From the NCBI GenBank assembly GCA_012270595.1, contig JAAXIA010000159.1, positions 1-15,306 of the forward strand: DNA of 15,306 nucleotides, read 5' to 3'. Positions 1 to 7,876 of this stretch are shown in pieces. Made by a program: the position numbers and the translations under genes. The notes beneath the pieces were generated by a model. The model made no database searches. It was given only the letters and a program-made list of their open reading frames with translations, and was not told the DNA's origin. Origin of the DNA: Rhodanobacteraceae bacterium. GTDB lineage: Bacteria; Pseudomonadota; Gammaproteobacteria; Xanthomonadales; Rhodanobacteraceae. The first letter of the stretch is position 1. Each line of letters begins with the position of its first letter.

Positions 1-132
1 GTCCTCATGTTCGTCTGGCTTAAGAAACACCACCGCCGATGGAAGAACTGCGAGCGCCACATCAATACTAGCCTACAGTTCATCCATTTAGCCTTCCTTG
101 TCTCTCTTGGTTGGGAGATCATAAATAGGCTC
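1..132. other. left-edge sequence, unassigned
   Basis: No gene can be named here. On the + strand the first frame is open from the edge through 47 codons to a TAA at 142-144, which would overlap the 3' end of the reductase gene convergently. On the - strand two frames are open from near position 70 to the left edge; one starts at an ATG with a GGAAGG-like sequence upstream, the other reads roughly DVALAVLPSAVVF. None shows a motif I recognise. The stretch may hold the end or start of a gene lying mostly outside the window. Confidence 0.3.
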
Positions 133-879
133 TCACACGGATAAACTACGTCCACCATCCACATTAATAACTGTCCCGGTGACAAAAGTCGCATCACGCA
201 GCAACCACAACACAGTGCCTGCCACTTCTTCGGGGCTGCCAGTACGCTCTAGCGGTGTGCGTAACAGTAAATGTCGCTGATCGGCATGATTGCTGCCTTT
301 GTCAGGCCAGAGTATGGCCCCGGGTGCTACCGCGTTAACACGCACATTCGGTGCCATATCCAAAGCCAACGAACGGCTCATCGCCAGCAGTGCAGCTTTA
401 GCCATGCAATAGATGGGATGGTTGGCCAAAGGCCGTTCTGCGTAAATATCCACTAAATTCACAATACTGCCACACGCCTTACACAATGCACCTGCAGCAG
501 CCTGGGCAAGGAAAAACGGCGCCCGTGCATTCACCACCATCAACGCATCCCAATGCGCTAGACCAGTTTGCCCGACTGGAGTCGGAAAAAAGGTGGATGC
601 GTTGTTGATGAGCGCATCAAGGCGCCCGGTGCTCGCCAGTACCTGACGAATAAGCTCGGCAGGAGCGTCTCTATCGCTAAAATCAGCTTGCAAAAGCAAC
701 GTGCTGTGACTGCGCTGCTTCTCCAGTTCAGTGACCAGCACCTGCGTATCAGTCAGCGATTGGTAGCAATGCAAGGCCAAATCATAACCAGCGGCATGCA
801 GCATTCGCGCAATCGCTGCGCCCACACGCCGACCAGCACCAGTAAGCAAGGCAACCGGGCGTTCATGGCACGCATTCAT
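133..879 (-). CDS. pteridine reductase-type short-chain dehydrogenase
   Basis: This 248-residue protein is an NADPH-dependent short-chain dehydrogenase/reductase of the pteridine reductase (PTR1/FolM-like) type, cytosolic, expected to reduce dihydropterins or dihydrofolate. Visible marks are the cofactor motif TGAGRRVG (residues 13-20), whose double Arg is typical of pteridine reductases, NNAS at 92-95, the catalytic Tyr157-x3-Lys161 (YCMAK), and Asp144 where ordinary SDRs carry the catalytic Ser, again as in pteridine reductases. The C-terminal GTVINVDGG is the usual SDR end. I chose the ATG at 879, which fits the family N-terminus, over an in-frame TTG six codons upstream; an AGG lies seven bases before it. 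The gene stands alone on the minus strand, 244 bases after the exported-protein gene. The fold and subfamily are well supported; the exact substrate is inferred. Confidence 0.9.
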   Translation of the reverse strand: MNACHERPVALLTGAGRRVGAAIARMLHAAGYDLALHCYQSLTDTQVLVTELEKQRSHSTLLLQADFSDRDAPAELIRQVLASTGRLDALINNASTFFPTPVGQTGLAHWDALMVVNARAPFFLAQAAAGALCKACGSIVNLVDIYAERPLANHPIYCMAKAALLAMSRSLALDMAPNVRVNAVAPGAILWPDKGSNHADQRHLLLRTPLERTGSPEEVAGTVLWLLRDATFVTGTVINVDGGRSLSV

Positions 880-947
880 ACCTTGACCTGTAAGCAATTA
901 CACAATGGCACATGGCAAGAATTTCGTACCACGCATTGTTACCTCTC

Positions 948-977
948 TCGTGCCAATTAGCACATTAAAGGGCACGA
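948..977. promoter_or_regulatory. inverted repeat upstream of the reductase gene
   Basis: TCGTGCC (948-954) and GGCACGA (971-977) form a perfect 7-base inverted repeat around a 16-base spacer. It lies 70-98 bases upstream of the reductase start. A nested GTGC/GCAC pair (950-953 and 960-963) gives an alternative shorter stem. The position suits an operator or leader stem-loop, but no regulator is known. A run of T on the minus strand (1070-1076) lies between this and the upstream gene without a convincing GC stem, so no terminator is called. Confidence 0.3.
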
Positions 978-1123
978 CACACCACAAAAATACCTATACC
1001 AACATTGTTAACCAAGAGAAAATTCCTAGCGCATAACATTACCACTGAAGCAACGCCGAAAAGCACAAAAAAAGCGACTGCCTGTTACCTTTTTAAGGAG
1101 GACTTTTTTAAGCTTAAGCCTAC

Positions 1124-1570
1124 TCAAAAAATAATGCGTGTGTAGTGGGCGCTGTTCATACGGACATCGGGTTTAATAGCACCCTTGATCTGCTTGTAGA
1201 GGTACATGCCCGTGGCTTTGTCTCTCGGCACCAGAACCATTTGATAACTCGACGGCTTACCATCAAACAGTTCGGTAGCAGTGATCACGCCAACTGCACC
1301 CAGTATGTCCTGGTGAACATGGTAGTGAAAATGGCCCTTGATGATCTTATCACTACCTACTACCTGGTATACATAGCCATGCTTGGTAAAATGCATCAGG
1401 TAAGATACCCCTGCATTCGGGTTGTCCGGGGCAGAAGAACCATCAACCGTAAACAGGAAAGTCTGACCTTGCAGCATGCCTGGTAAAAGCGTATGCGCGG
1501 GCTTGGTGAACGCCAGCACAGGGAGTAGAGAAAACAAGGGCCATACCAGGTAAAGTACAGAGCGACGCAC
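1124..1570 (-). CDS. small exported protein of unknown function, HxHxHxH strand
   Basis: I do not recognise this 148-residue protein. Residues 1-20 (MRRS, then a hydrophobic run ending PVLA) look like a Sec signal peptide, so the mature protein of about 127 residues should be periplasmic or secreted. The mature part is rich in alternating polar/apolar stretches (GQTFLFTV, GVSYLMHF, SSYQMVLV, GMYLYKQI), suggesting a small beta-barrel such as a lipocalin- or MoaF-like fold; this is inference. Residues 79-86 read GHFHYHVH, four His at alternating positions, which could bind metal. The start is a GTG at 1570, chosen because AAGGAG lies six bases upstream and the signal peptide begins right there; the frame stays open upstream but that part has no protein-like character. 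An ATG in another frame overlaps this GTG (ATGTG). It diverges from parC. Confidence 0.75.
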   Translation of the reverse strand: MRRSVLYLVWPLFSLLPVLAFTKPAHTLLPGMLQGQTFLFTVDGSSAPDNPNAGVSYLMHFTKHGYVYQVVGSDKIIKGHFHYHVHQDILGAVGVITATELFDGKPSSYQMVLVPRDKATGMYLYKQIKGAIKPDVRMNSAHYTRIIF

Positions 1571-1576
1571 ATTCTT

Positions 1577-1582
1577 CTCCTT
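1577..1582 (-). promoter_or_regulatory. ribosome binding site deciding a GTG start
   Basis: AAGGAG on the minus strand lies six bases before the GTG at 1570 and only four before the overlapping out-of-frame ATG at 1572. The spacing and the signal peptide both favour the GTG, making the exported protein 148 residues long instead of the 236 that the longest open frame would give. Confidence 0.65.
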
Positions 1583-1632
1583 GGGTTCTTGAAAAGGTTG
1601 GCAGGATCGCATGCCGCGCCACGCCACAATCG

Positions 1633-1663
1633 TTGATACAGGGGTAACGCGCTCAACTTTAAT
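1633..1663 (+). promoter_or_regulatory. candidate parC promoter
   Basis: TTGATA (1633-1638) and TTTAAT (1658-1663), each five of six to the sigma-70 consensus, are separated by 19 bases, slightly longer than ideal. A second possibility is the perfect TTGACA at 1679-1684, but its best -10 (TCTTTA, 18 bases on) is poor. Either would leave an untranslated leader of more than 100 bases before parC. Confidence 0.3.
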
Positions 1664-1827
1664 GCAAGGCATCGGCGTTGACAAATCAGTGGGGCAAACG
1701 GTCTTTAGACATTTTCTGGCACTGTCCATTGGCGTGTGCTGCTGTTTTGCATTTTCTTCTTCTGGCAACATGCACGAGCTTTCTACTACGCTAGTGCAGC
1801 CTTTTTCACCCCCGACAAGCAGTTCCA

Positions 1828-4068
1828 ATGACACTACAAGCCAACTACGAACAGATCCCGCTCAAGGAATATGCTGAACATGCCTACCTCGACTATTCCA
1901 TGTACGTCGTTCTGGATCGTGCCCTGCCCTTTGTGGGCGACGGCCTCAAACCCGTGCAGCGGCGCATCGTCTACGCCATGAGCGAGCTGGGGCTGGCCGC
2001 CAGCGCCAAGCCTAAAAAATCAGCACGCACCATTGGTGATGTCATTGGCAAGTTTCACCCACACGGTGATAGCTCCTGCTACGAAGCCATGGTACTGATG
2101 GCACAATCCTTTTCCTACCGCTACCCGCTGGTGGACGGCCAGGGTAACTTCGGTTCGCCGGATGATCCCAAAAGTTTCGCAGCGATGCGCTACACTGAAA
2201 GCAGGCTCAGCCCCATCACCGAAGCGCTACTGGGCGAACTGGGTCAGGGGACAGTAGACTGGGTACCCAACTTCGACGGCACACTGGAGGAACCTGGCTA
2301 TTTGCCTGTGCGTGTGCCCCATGTGCTGTTAAACGGATCCATGGGCATTGCCGTCGGCATGGCTACCGACATTCCGCCACATAATCTGCGCGAACTGGTC
2401 ACAGCCTGCATCCACCTGCTCGATCACCCCGAGGCCAATGTGGAGAAGCTTTGCACGTACGTGCCAGGCCCAGACTACCCAACCGCAGCTGAAATTATCA
2501 CACCACACAAGGAGTTGCTATCGCTCTACAGTCAAGGCAGCGGGTCACTACGTGCACGCGCCATCTACCAGTGCGAGCATGCGCATATTGTCATTACCGC
2601 ACTGCCGCACCAAGTCAGTCCATCGAAGATACTCGAACAGATCGCCGCGCAAATGCGTGCAAAAAAATTACCGATGATCGAAGATCTACGCGACGAATCC
2701 GACCACGAAAACCCCGTCCGTCTGGTGCTAGTACCACGTTCCAGCCGCATACAGGTCAGCGAAATCATGCAGCACCTGTTCGCCACTACCGATCTGGAAA
2801 AAAGTTTCCGGGTCAATCTCAACATGATCGGTCTGGACGGTCGCCCCCAGGTCAAGAACCTCAAGCAAATCCTGAGCGAATGGCTGCATTTTCGCACTAA
2901 CACCGTGACACGCCGTCTAAAGCACCGCCTGCTCAAGGTTCAGCGTCGTCAACACTTATTTGAAGGCTTGCACATCGCTTATCTTAACTTAGATGAGGTC
3001 ATCGCCATTATCCGCCATCAGGACGAACCCAAGGCCGTCTTGATGGAAAAATTTCAGCTAAGCGAGGAGCAGACTCTCTATATTCTGGAAACCAGGTTAC
3101 GTCAACTCGCACGCCTCGAGGAAATAAAAATCAATACCGAGCGCCAGCAACTGGAAGAAGAGCAGGCACACATCCAATCCCTGCTGAACTCACCGGGCAA
3201 ACTTAAAAACCTGATTAAACAGGAGCTAAAGAACGATGCAAAGGCCTATGGCGATGCGCGCCGCTCGCCACTGGTGGAGCGCAAAGTCGCCCAAGCACTG
3301 GATGAAAGCGCGCTACTGGCCAGCGAACCTGTCACCGTGGTGCTATCACAACAGGGCTGGATTCGTGCCGCCAAAGGGCACGACGTCGATCCTGAAAGAT
3401 TCAACTACCGCGAGGGCGATGCGCCACTGGCCACAGTCAATGCACGCACCACGCAGCAAGTAGTGGTTATGGATTCCAGCGGACGCAGCTATTCCACACC
3501 GGCACATAGCCTACCTTCCGCGCGCAGCAATGGCGAGCCGCTCACTGGTCGCTTCACCCTTCCCGTCGGCGCCCGCTTCGATACGCTGATCGCTGGTGAT
3601 CCCGATACACGCCTGATTCTGGCCACAAGTTTCGGCTATGGCTTCATAACCCGCATCAAGTCACTCACCGGACGCAACAGGGCCGGCAAGCAGGTGATCA
3701 ACCTGCCCACCAATGCCCACATCCTGACACCACAGATAAGTAAGGACCCAGACCACGAACGCCTTGTGCTGGTCACCAGCGAAGGACACCTGCTGATGTA
3801 TCCGCTCAGCGAACTAAGTGAAATAGACAAGGGTAAAGGCACCAAACTCATCAACATCCCCAAGGTCGGGCTAGGAAACAATAAAGAGCAGCTTGTTGCG
3901 GTAGCGATCATCGCCCAAAACAGCGGAAAGATTATCCTGTACGCAGGTCAGCGCACGCTTAAACTGAAATGGGATGATCTACTCGGTTACGCTGGAAAAC
4001 GTGCGAGTCGTGGCGGTCTGCTACCACGCGGCCTGCGCCGTGTGGCAAGCATGAAAAGTACGCTGTGA
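1828..4068 (+). CDS. parC: DNA topoisomerase IV subunit A
   Basis: ParC is the DNA-cleaving subunit of topoisomerase IV, which with ParE unlinks daughter chromosomes. The 746-residue protein matches E. coli ParC (752) from end to end. The N-terminal breakage-reunion domain opens with the block around [17 protein letters not shown]; the quinolone-resistance region [15 protein letters not shown] (74-88) keeps Ser82 and Glu86, equivalents of E. coli Ser80 and Glu84, so no target-site resistance change is visible at these two positions. The catalytic tyrosine is Tyr122 in AAMRYTESR. The C-terminal beta-pinwheel domain holds repeats such as [12 protein letters not shown] and ends with [11 protein letters not shown]. 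The ATG at 1828 lacks a clear Shine-Dalgarno sequence but gives the expected N-terminus. It is preferred over gyrA because the full length, short tail and E. coli ParC similarity all fit. No parE is in the window. Confidence 0.97.
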   Translation: MTLQANYEQIPLKEYAEHAYLDYSMYVVLDRALPFVGDGLKPVQRRIVYAMSELGLAASAKPKKSARTIGDVIGKFHPHGDSSCYEAMVLMAQSFSYRYPLVDGQGNFGSPDDPKSFAAMRYTESRLSPITEALLGELGQGTVDWVPNFDGTLEEPGYLPVRVPHVLLNGSMGIAVGMATDIPPHNLRELVTACIHLLDHPEANVEKLCTYVPGPDYPTAAEIITPHKELLSLYSQGSGSLRARAIYQCEHAHIVITALPHQVSPSKILEQIAAQMRAKKLPMIEDLRDESDHENPVRLVLVPRSSRIQVSEIMQHLFATTDLEKSFRVNLNMIGLDGRPQVKNLKQILSEWLHFRTNTVTRRLKHRLLKVQRRQHLFEGLHIAYLNLDEVIAIIRHQDEPKAVLMEKFQLSEEQTLYILETRLRQLARLEEIKINTERQQLEEEQAHIQSLLNSPGKLKNLIKQELKNDAKAYGDARRSPLVERKVAQALDESALLASEPVTVVLSQQGWIRAAKGHDVDPERFNYREGDAPLATVNARTTQQVVVMDSSGRSYSTPAHSLPSARSNGEPLTGRFTLPVGARFDTLIAGDPDTRLILATSFGYGFITRIKSLTGRNRAGKQVINLPTNAHILTPQISKDPDHERLVLVTSEGHLLMYPLSELSEIDKGKGTKLINIPKVGLGNNKEQLVAVAIIAQNSGKIILYAGQRTLKLKWDDLLGYAGKRASRGGLLPRGLRRVASMKSTL

Positions 4069-4627
4069 GTATCCTTCCCATCCAGCACGACCCATGCCCT
4101 TAAGTCACATGCTGAAGGCCCAGCGCTGATATGGTGGAACTTCTGGCGCAAGAATCTTTCATAATAGCTACCGATTTCCACCGCGCACCCTGTCACGCAG
4201 CACATTACAAAGGCCGGTCACCATGCCAGAATTTTCCACAACCCTCGCCAGCGTTTTGCTACTCGTCTCCATGATGGCCAAGGTCAGCGGTAACAAACCG
4301 CTTCGTCTCACCCTTCCCCCCAGTGATTTTCCCATCACCGGCAGCCAATCAGCCAACAAGTCAAACCGTGTCAGCGCCGGAGTGTACTACGGCGATGCCT
4401 CTGCCCCCATGGCGAAGCCATCCCCAGCGCCGAAACACGATGAGTCCGACAATAACTGCATGCACCTCCATGCTGGCGTAGCGCTGGGCATCATCAGTGG
4501 CGGCCATATAAGCGGCCATTATCAATCAAGAATTGATCGGATTTAGTAAAAGCTTTGGTGATGGCAGCACTAATGCTTCTGGCATCTTGCATCATCAGCA
4601 AGAAGAACTTCTACACTGATCCTTGAT
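4069..4627. other. 559-base gene-poor stretch after parC
   Basis: No recognisable gene lies between the convergent parC and Nudix genes. There are short inverted and direct repeats: ATGGC-GAA-GCCAT at 4409-4421 region and two copies of GCGGCCAT at 4500-4507 and 4512-4519. No U-tract terminator stands out for either flanking gene. One open frame (4223-4546) is listed separately as doubtful. Confidence 0.5.
4223..4546 (+). CDS. doubtful small ORF with signal-like N-terminus
   Basis: This frame of 107 codons begins MPEFSTTLASVLLLVSMMAK, with a hydrophobic run at residues 8-18 that could be a weak signal peptide, though it lacks the usual leading Lys/Arg. AAAGG lies about nine bases before the ATG. 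The rest is rich in Ser, Pro and Gly, with a Gly/His-containing end (GIISGGHISGHY). It matches no family I know, and an overlapping minus-strand frame is also open, so this may well be non-coding or the remnant of a lost gene. Confidence 0.22.
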   Translation: MPEFSTTLASVLLLVSMMAKVSGNKPLRLTLPPSDFPITGSQSANKSNRVSAGVYYGDASAPMAKPSPAPKHDESDNNCMHLHAGVALGIISGGHISGHYQSRIDRI

Positions 4628-5116
4628 TTAACATCGGCTGTACGACCACGACTGCACGCACTCCCCGCGATAGCGCATAACGCCATGAAACGGGCGCTGA
4701 TCTTCGTCAAACACAAGCGGCAAGAAAAGCCGATCACCCTCCCACATCGGTAAGCTCATCAACTTATCGCGTGCCACCCATTCCAGCTCGCCTTCATGGT
4801 TGCCTTCATGCACCCTACCACTGAAACGCTCAATCAAAAAAATAAAGCCCAGCCAGTCCTCACCATGCTTGCCAAAATCCGGCCAGTTCAAGGTTCCACG
4901 CAAACGCACAGACTCACAGGTAATGCCTGCTTCTTCATGAATCTCGCGACACATACAGGCAGCAATAGCTTCATCAGGCTCCATCTTGCCACCCAAACCG
5001 TTGTACTTACCTAAATGCTGGTCATCCTGGCGTCTATTACGGTGCATCATGAGCACTTGCCGATGATCAGGCGAAAGAACATAACCAAGCGTGGCAACAA
5101 TCGGCGTATAAGGCAT
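4628..5116 (-). CDS. Nudix hydrolase, MTH1/MutX-like 8-oxo-dGTP diphosphatase
   Basis: The 162-residue protein carries a complete Nudix box, G43-x5-E49-x7-R57-E58-I-H-E61-E62-x-G64, preceded by KYNGLGGK, as in MTH1 and MutX. The C-terminal part also follows MTH1: an acidic/hydrophobic stretch, W125 with GDRLFLPL, then FHGVMRYRG. These enzymes hydrolyse oxidised purine nucleoside triphosphates (8-oxo-dGTP) to the monophosphate and pyrophosphate, using Mg2+ held by the Glu residues, to keep them out of DNA. The substrate is inferred from family resemblance; other Nudix substrates remain possible. The start ATG at 5116 has no good Shine-Dalgarno sequence; the palindrome GCTTAAGC abuts it. It lies 211 bases downstream of phoU on the same strand, which may be co-transcription or a separate promoter. 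Confidence 0.92.
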   Translation of the reverse strand: MPYTPIVATLGYVLSPDHRQVLMMHRNRRQDDQHLGKYNGLGGKMEPDEAIAACMCREIHEEAGITCESVRLRGTLNWPDFGKHGEDWLGFIFLIERFSGRVHEGNHEGELEWVARDKLMSLPMWEGDRLFLPLVFDEDQRPFHGVMRYRGECVQSWSYSRC

Positions 5117-5327
5117 GCTTAAGCAACCATGGCAGCAAAACGGCAGTGTAAACGCTCAGCAAAATCATGCCATCCCCTTAAAGGGAGCATTCTCTTCTGC
5201 CAAACTCTACACGACGGAAACAGCAATGACCGCTACCGAATAAGCTTAATGACCGAATCTTGCCGTTTTTCATCCGGTGAACCGCCCATGCCAACTGGAA
5301 AAACCTGCCAGATAACCGTCACAACTA

Positions 5328-6077
5328 CTACTTAACTTTGTTGTCATCAAGCCTTCCCGCAGACGGCTCACAATCCTCCCCAATCAGGCTGCTTTGATCA
5401 AATCGTCGACGCTCTTTTTCCAATGGCAGGCCCGTAACAATCACATAGGTCGACTCGGCAATATGCGTTGCATGGTCACCAACGCGTTCCATGTTCTTTG
5501 CGCAAAACAACAGATGCACATAACCCACCATATGGCTGTGCTCCGTCTCCATATGCGCAACCATATCCCGAAACAGGTCGGTGTGCAATTTATCAATCTG
5601 CTCATCGTCACAGCGCAGCTCCAAAGCCTTTGTGACATCCCTGTGCACAAAAGCCAGAAGTGCCTGCCTGAGTTGTTCATTAACCAGCGCGGCAAAATCC
5701 ATAAAACGTTTTAATAGTTCTACCTCAAGAAGTCGCGTATTGACCACATTAGCCCGCTTGGCGATATTTTTAGCCAGGTCACCAATGCGCTCCAGAGCAT
5801 TCACAATACGGAAGTTCTGCACGACTTCCTGCAAATCAATCGCTAAAGGTTGCCGCAGAGCGATCATGGTGACAACCGTAGAGGACAATTCATGCCGCCA
5901 TGCATCCAGTTCCTGATCTTTGGTCACTACACGCTCAGCAAGCAACAGATCATCACTTGTCAGTGCACGCACCGCATCAGCAAGCTGGGCAGAGGCAAAA
6001 CACCCCATGGCTTCCACCTGGCATCTCAGTCTTTCCAGCTCCTGGTCAAAGACCCTTACGATATGAGGATGCGTCAT
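5328..6077 (-). CDS. phoU: phosphate signalling protein PhoU
   Basis: PhoU is a cytosolic two-repeat helical-bundle protein that links the Pst phosphate transporter to PhoR and represses the Pho regulon when phosphate is plentiful. The 249-residue protein shows the two metal-binding repeats clearly: ERIGDLAKNIAKR (96-108) and ERVGDHATHIAE (197-208). Total length is near the usual 235-245. I chose the ATG at 6077, which has GAGAGG six bases upstream, over an in-frame TTG seven codons earlier. The wording of both repeats (DLAKNIAKRA, HLLFCAKNMERVGDHATHIAE) looks closer to alphaproteobacterial PhoU than to E. coli PhoU, hinting at transfer or an old paralogue. Unusually, no pstSCAB, phoB or phoR genes are next to it; it sits between miaB and the Nudix gene. 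Confidence 0.95.
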   Translation of the reverse strand: MTHPHIVRVFDQELERLRCQVEAMGCFASAQLADAVRALTSDDLLLAERVVTKDQELDAWRHELSSTVVTMIALRQPLAIDLQEVVQNFRIVNALERIGDLAKNIAKRANVVNTRLLEVELLKRFMDFAALVNEQLRQALLAFVHRDVTKALELRCDDEQIDKLHTDLFRDMVAHMETEHSHMVGYVHLLFCAKNMERVGDHATHIAESTYVIVTGLPLEKERRRFDQSSLIGEDCEPSAGRLDDNKVK

Positions 6078-6189
6078 GCTAAACCTCTCTTTAAACAACG
6101 GAATATAATTTCTTCAGAAGAAAGAGATATCGATGCCCGCTCGTTTCTTTATCGACAGGGTAAAAAAACCAGAGCCTCTTCTTGTGGCC

Positions 6190-6198
6190 ATTCTATCA
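6190..6198 (-). promoter_or_regulatory. candidate extended -10 promoter for phoU
   Basis: TGATAGAAT on the minus strand is an extended -10 element (TGn followed by TAGAAT, five of six to TATAAT), about 110 bases before the phoU ATG. No -35 hexamer is evident; that region is occupied by a 10-base palindrome, GGCGCGCGCC (6211-6220). Confidence 0.3.
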
Positions 6199-6210
6199 TC
6201 GCCAAATAGC

Positions 6211-6220
6211 GGCGCGCGCC
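6211..6220. repeat. GGCGCGCGCC palindrome in the phoU upstream region
   Basis: A perfect 10-base GC palindrome lies just upstream of the candidate phoU -10. It could be a protein-binding site or chance. Confidence 0.35.
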
Positions 6221-6293
6221 TGACGACACGCGAGGTGGTCTCATGCAACCCATCACCCGGGAAAAAATATGCTGTTGTCAGAATGTTGCAGTT

Positions 6294-7619
6294 TCAGTCA
6301 TTTAAGCGACCACGCAAAGAGTTTGTCATCGCTTCGGTGATGACTACGTTAACAAAATGGCCTATCATGCGGGCATCGCCATGGAAGTTCACGTAACGCA
6401 TATTTTCAGTACGACCGGCCAGTTCATTGCAATTTCTGGTACTCGGTCTCTCCACCAGCACGCGCTGCACCCTGCCCACCATGGACTCGTTGATCCTTGT
6501 GGCATTGGCATGAAGGGTGTGTTGCAGGTGTTTTAGTCGCTGCTGCTTCACCGGCAGCGGCACGGGGTCATTTAAGTTTGCCGCTGGTGTGCCTGGGCGT
6601 GCGGAAAAAATGAAGCTAAAACTCTGATCGAAACCAACAGCGTCGATCAGCTCCATGGTTTTCTCAAAGTCGGCGTCAGTCTCGCCAGGAAAGCCAACTA
6701 TGAAATCAGAGCTGATGCAAATATCGGGGCGTACGGCGCGCAGTTTGCGAATTTTTTGTCTGAACTCCAGCGCGGTATAACCGCGTTTCATGGCTGACAG
6801 GATGCGGTCGGAGCCTGATTGCACTGGAAGGTGCAGAAAGTTGGCCAGTTTGGGAACATTGGCATACGCCTCCACCAACGAGTCGGAAAACTCCAGCGGG
6901 TGCGAAGTAGTGAAACGGATACGGCCAATACCCTCAATCCTGGCAATGGCGTGGATAAGCACAGCCAGATCGGCCACCCCACCGTCATGTGTAGGGCCAC
7001 GATAAGCGTTGACGTTCTGGCCCAACAGATTCACCTCACGTACACCCTGTTCAGCCAGTTGCGCCACTTCCACCAATACGTCATCGAATGGTCGGCTAAG
7101 TTCGGTACCACGGGTATAAGGTACTACGCAGTAGGAGCAGTACTTTGAACACCCTTCCATGACGGATACAAAGGCCGTGGGACCTTCAGCCCGCGGTGCG
7201 GGCAGGCAGTCAAATTTCTCAATTTCGGGAAAACTAATGTCTACTTGCGCCTGCTGCGTGACACGCCTGGCCTCAATCAATGCAGGTAAGCGATGCAGGG
7301 TTTGTGGACCAAACACGAGATCAACAAAGGGCGCGCGCTTGATGATAGCAGACCCTTCTTGACTGGCCACACAGCCACCTACGCCGATCATGACCCGGTT
7401 ATTACCCTCCTTTAAGCTTTTCCAGCGACCAAGCTGACTGAATACTTTTTCCTGTGCTTTCTCACGGATGGAACAGGTGTTAACAAGGATCAGATCCGCC
7501 TCGGATGCATTCTGGACCAGTTTCATCCCGTGTGAAGCCTTGAGTACCTCGGCCATCTTAACGGAGTCATACTCGTTCATTTGGCAGCCGTAGGTTTTGA
7601 TAAAAAGTTTGCCGCTCAT
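6294..7619 (-). CDS. miaB: tRNA-2-methylthio-N6-dimethylallyladenosine synthase
   Basis: MiaB adds a methylthio group to i6A37 of tRNAs reading UNN codons, using two [4Fe-4S] clusters and S-adenosylmethionine. The 441-residue protein aligns closely with E. coli MiaB. Cys12, Cys49 and Cys83 ([30 protein letters not shown]) bind the auxiliary cluster of the UPF0004 domain; Cys157, Cys161 and Cys164 ([11 protein letters not shown]) form the radical-SAM CxxxCxxC motif; the C-terminal TRAM domain spans roughly 375-438, with SGRTEN-like [12 protein letters not shown] and PNSLRG-like TNSLRGRL. It ends about 30 residues earlier than E. coli MiaB, as many homologues do. I chose the ATG at 7619 because AGGA lies six bases upstream; an adjacent ATG at 7622 and a longer frame to 7664 are possible. 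phoU follows 216 bases downstream. Confidence 0.97.
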   Translation of the reverse strand: MSGKLFIKTYGCQMNEYDSVKMAEVLKASHGMKLVQNASEADLILVNTCSIREKAQEKVFSQLGRWKSLKEGNNRVMIGVGGCVASQEGSAIIKRAPFVDLVFGPQTLHRLPALIEARRVTQQAQVDISFPEIEKFDCLPAPRAEGPTAFVSVMEGCSKYCSYCVVPYTRGTELSRPFDDVLVEVAQLAEQGVREVNLLGQNVNAYRGPTHDGGVADLAVLIHAIARIEGIGRIRFTTSHPLEFSDSLVEAYANVPKLANFLHLPVQSGSDRILSAMKRGYTALEFRQKIRKLRAVRPDICISSDFIVGFPGETDADFEKTMELIDAVGFDQSFSFIFSARPGTPAANLNDPVPLPVKQQRLKHLQHTLHANATRINESMVGRVQRVLVERPSTRNCNELAGRTENMRYVNFHGDARMIGHFVNVVITEAMTNSLRGRLND

Positions 7620-7641
7620 CATTGATCCTGCCATCCTGTCG

Positions 7642-7662
7642 GAGTCGCTAAAGCATCGACTC
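7642..7662 (-). promoter_or_regulatory. stem-loop in the miaB leader
   Basis: GAGTCG and CGACTC form a perfect 6-base stem with a 9-base loop, ending about 22 bases before the miaB ATG. The ATG of the longest possible miaB frame sits at its 5' edge. It may structure the leader; function unknown. Confidence 0.3.
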
Positions 7663-7860
7663 ATCCGTTCACTTTGGGCTCGCCATTTTACCCGCCTTTA
7701 GGCCGTGGAGCCAGTTAAGTGTGCCGATAGATCAAAGAGTTGTATCCCTGCTGAGTGATGGGGAAAAGCTCTGGCAAGAGAATTCAAAAAAAAGGATTCC
7801 ACGCCCCTGCGATTTACGTGCACGCCTTGGCAGTGGATAGACCGGTTCCCTCAAGGTAAG

Positions 7861-7876
7861 GAGAGCGACAGCTCTC
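7861..7876 (-). terminator. stem-loop overlapping the degS stop codon
   Basis: GAGAGC-GACA-GCTCTC is a perfect 6-base stem with a 4-base loop whose arm includes part of the degS TGA. It lacks a following U run (an A8/T8 run at 7786-7793 is too far away), so it is a weak terminator candidate or a 3'-end stabilising hairpin. Confidence 0.3.

Noticed and set aside
568..960. Plus-strand frame of 130 codons opposite the reductase gene
   Set aside because: Antisense to a well-supported SDR gene with complete motifs.
1396..1572. Out-of-frame product from the ATG overlapping the GTG start at 1570
   Set aside because: The Shine-Dalgarno spacing is short and the 58-residue translation is Cys/Arg-rich, typical of a shadow frame.
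1571..1834. Upstream extension of the exported-protein frame to 236 codons
   Set aside because: The extra 88 residues lack protein-like character, and the GTG at 1570 has a strong ribosome binding site and starts a signal peptide.
1611..1877. Plus-strand frame overlapping the parC start
   Set aside because: It overlaps parC out of frame and has no recognisable features.
5129..5335. Plus-strand frame between the Nudix gene and phoU
   Set aside because: No ribosome binding site, low-complexity translation, and it overlaps the phoU end on the other strand.
7665..7874. Possible tRNA or small RNA between miaB and degS
   Set aside because: No tRNA arms or conserved TTC-loop sequence were found; only short stems and an A8/T8 run without an adjoining GC stem.
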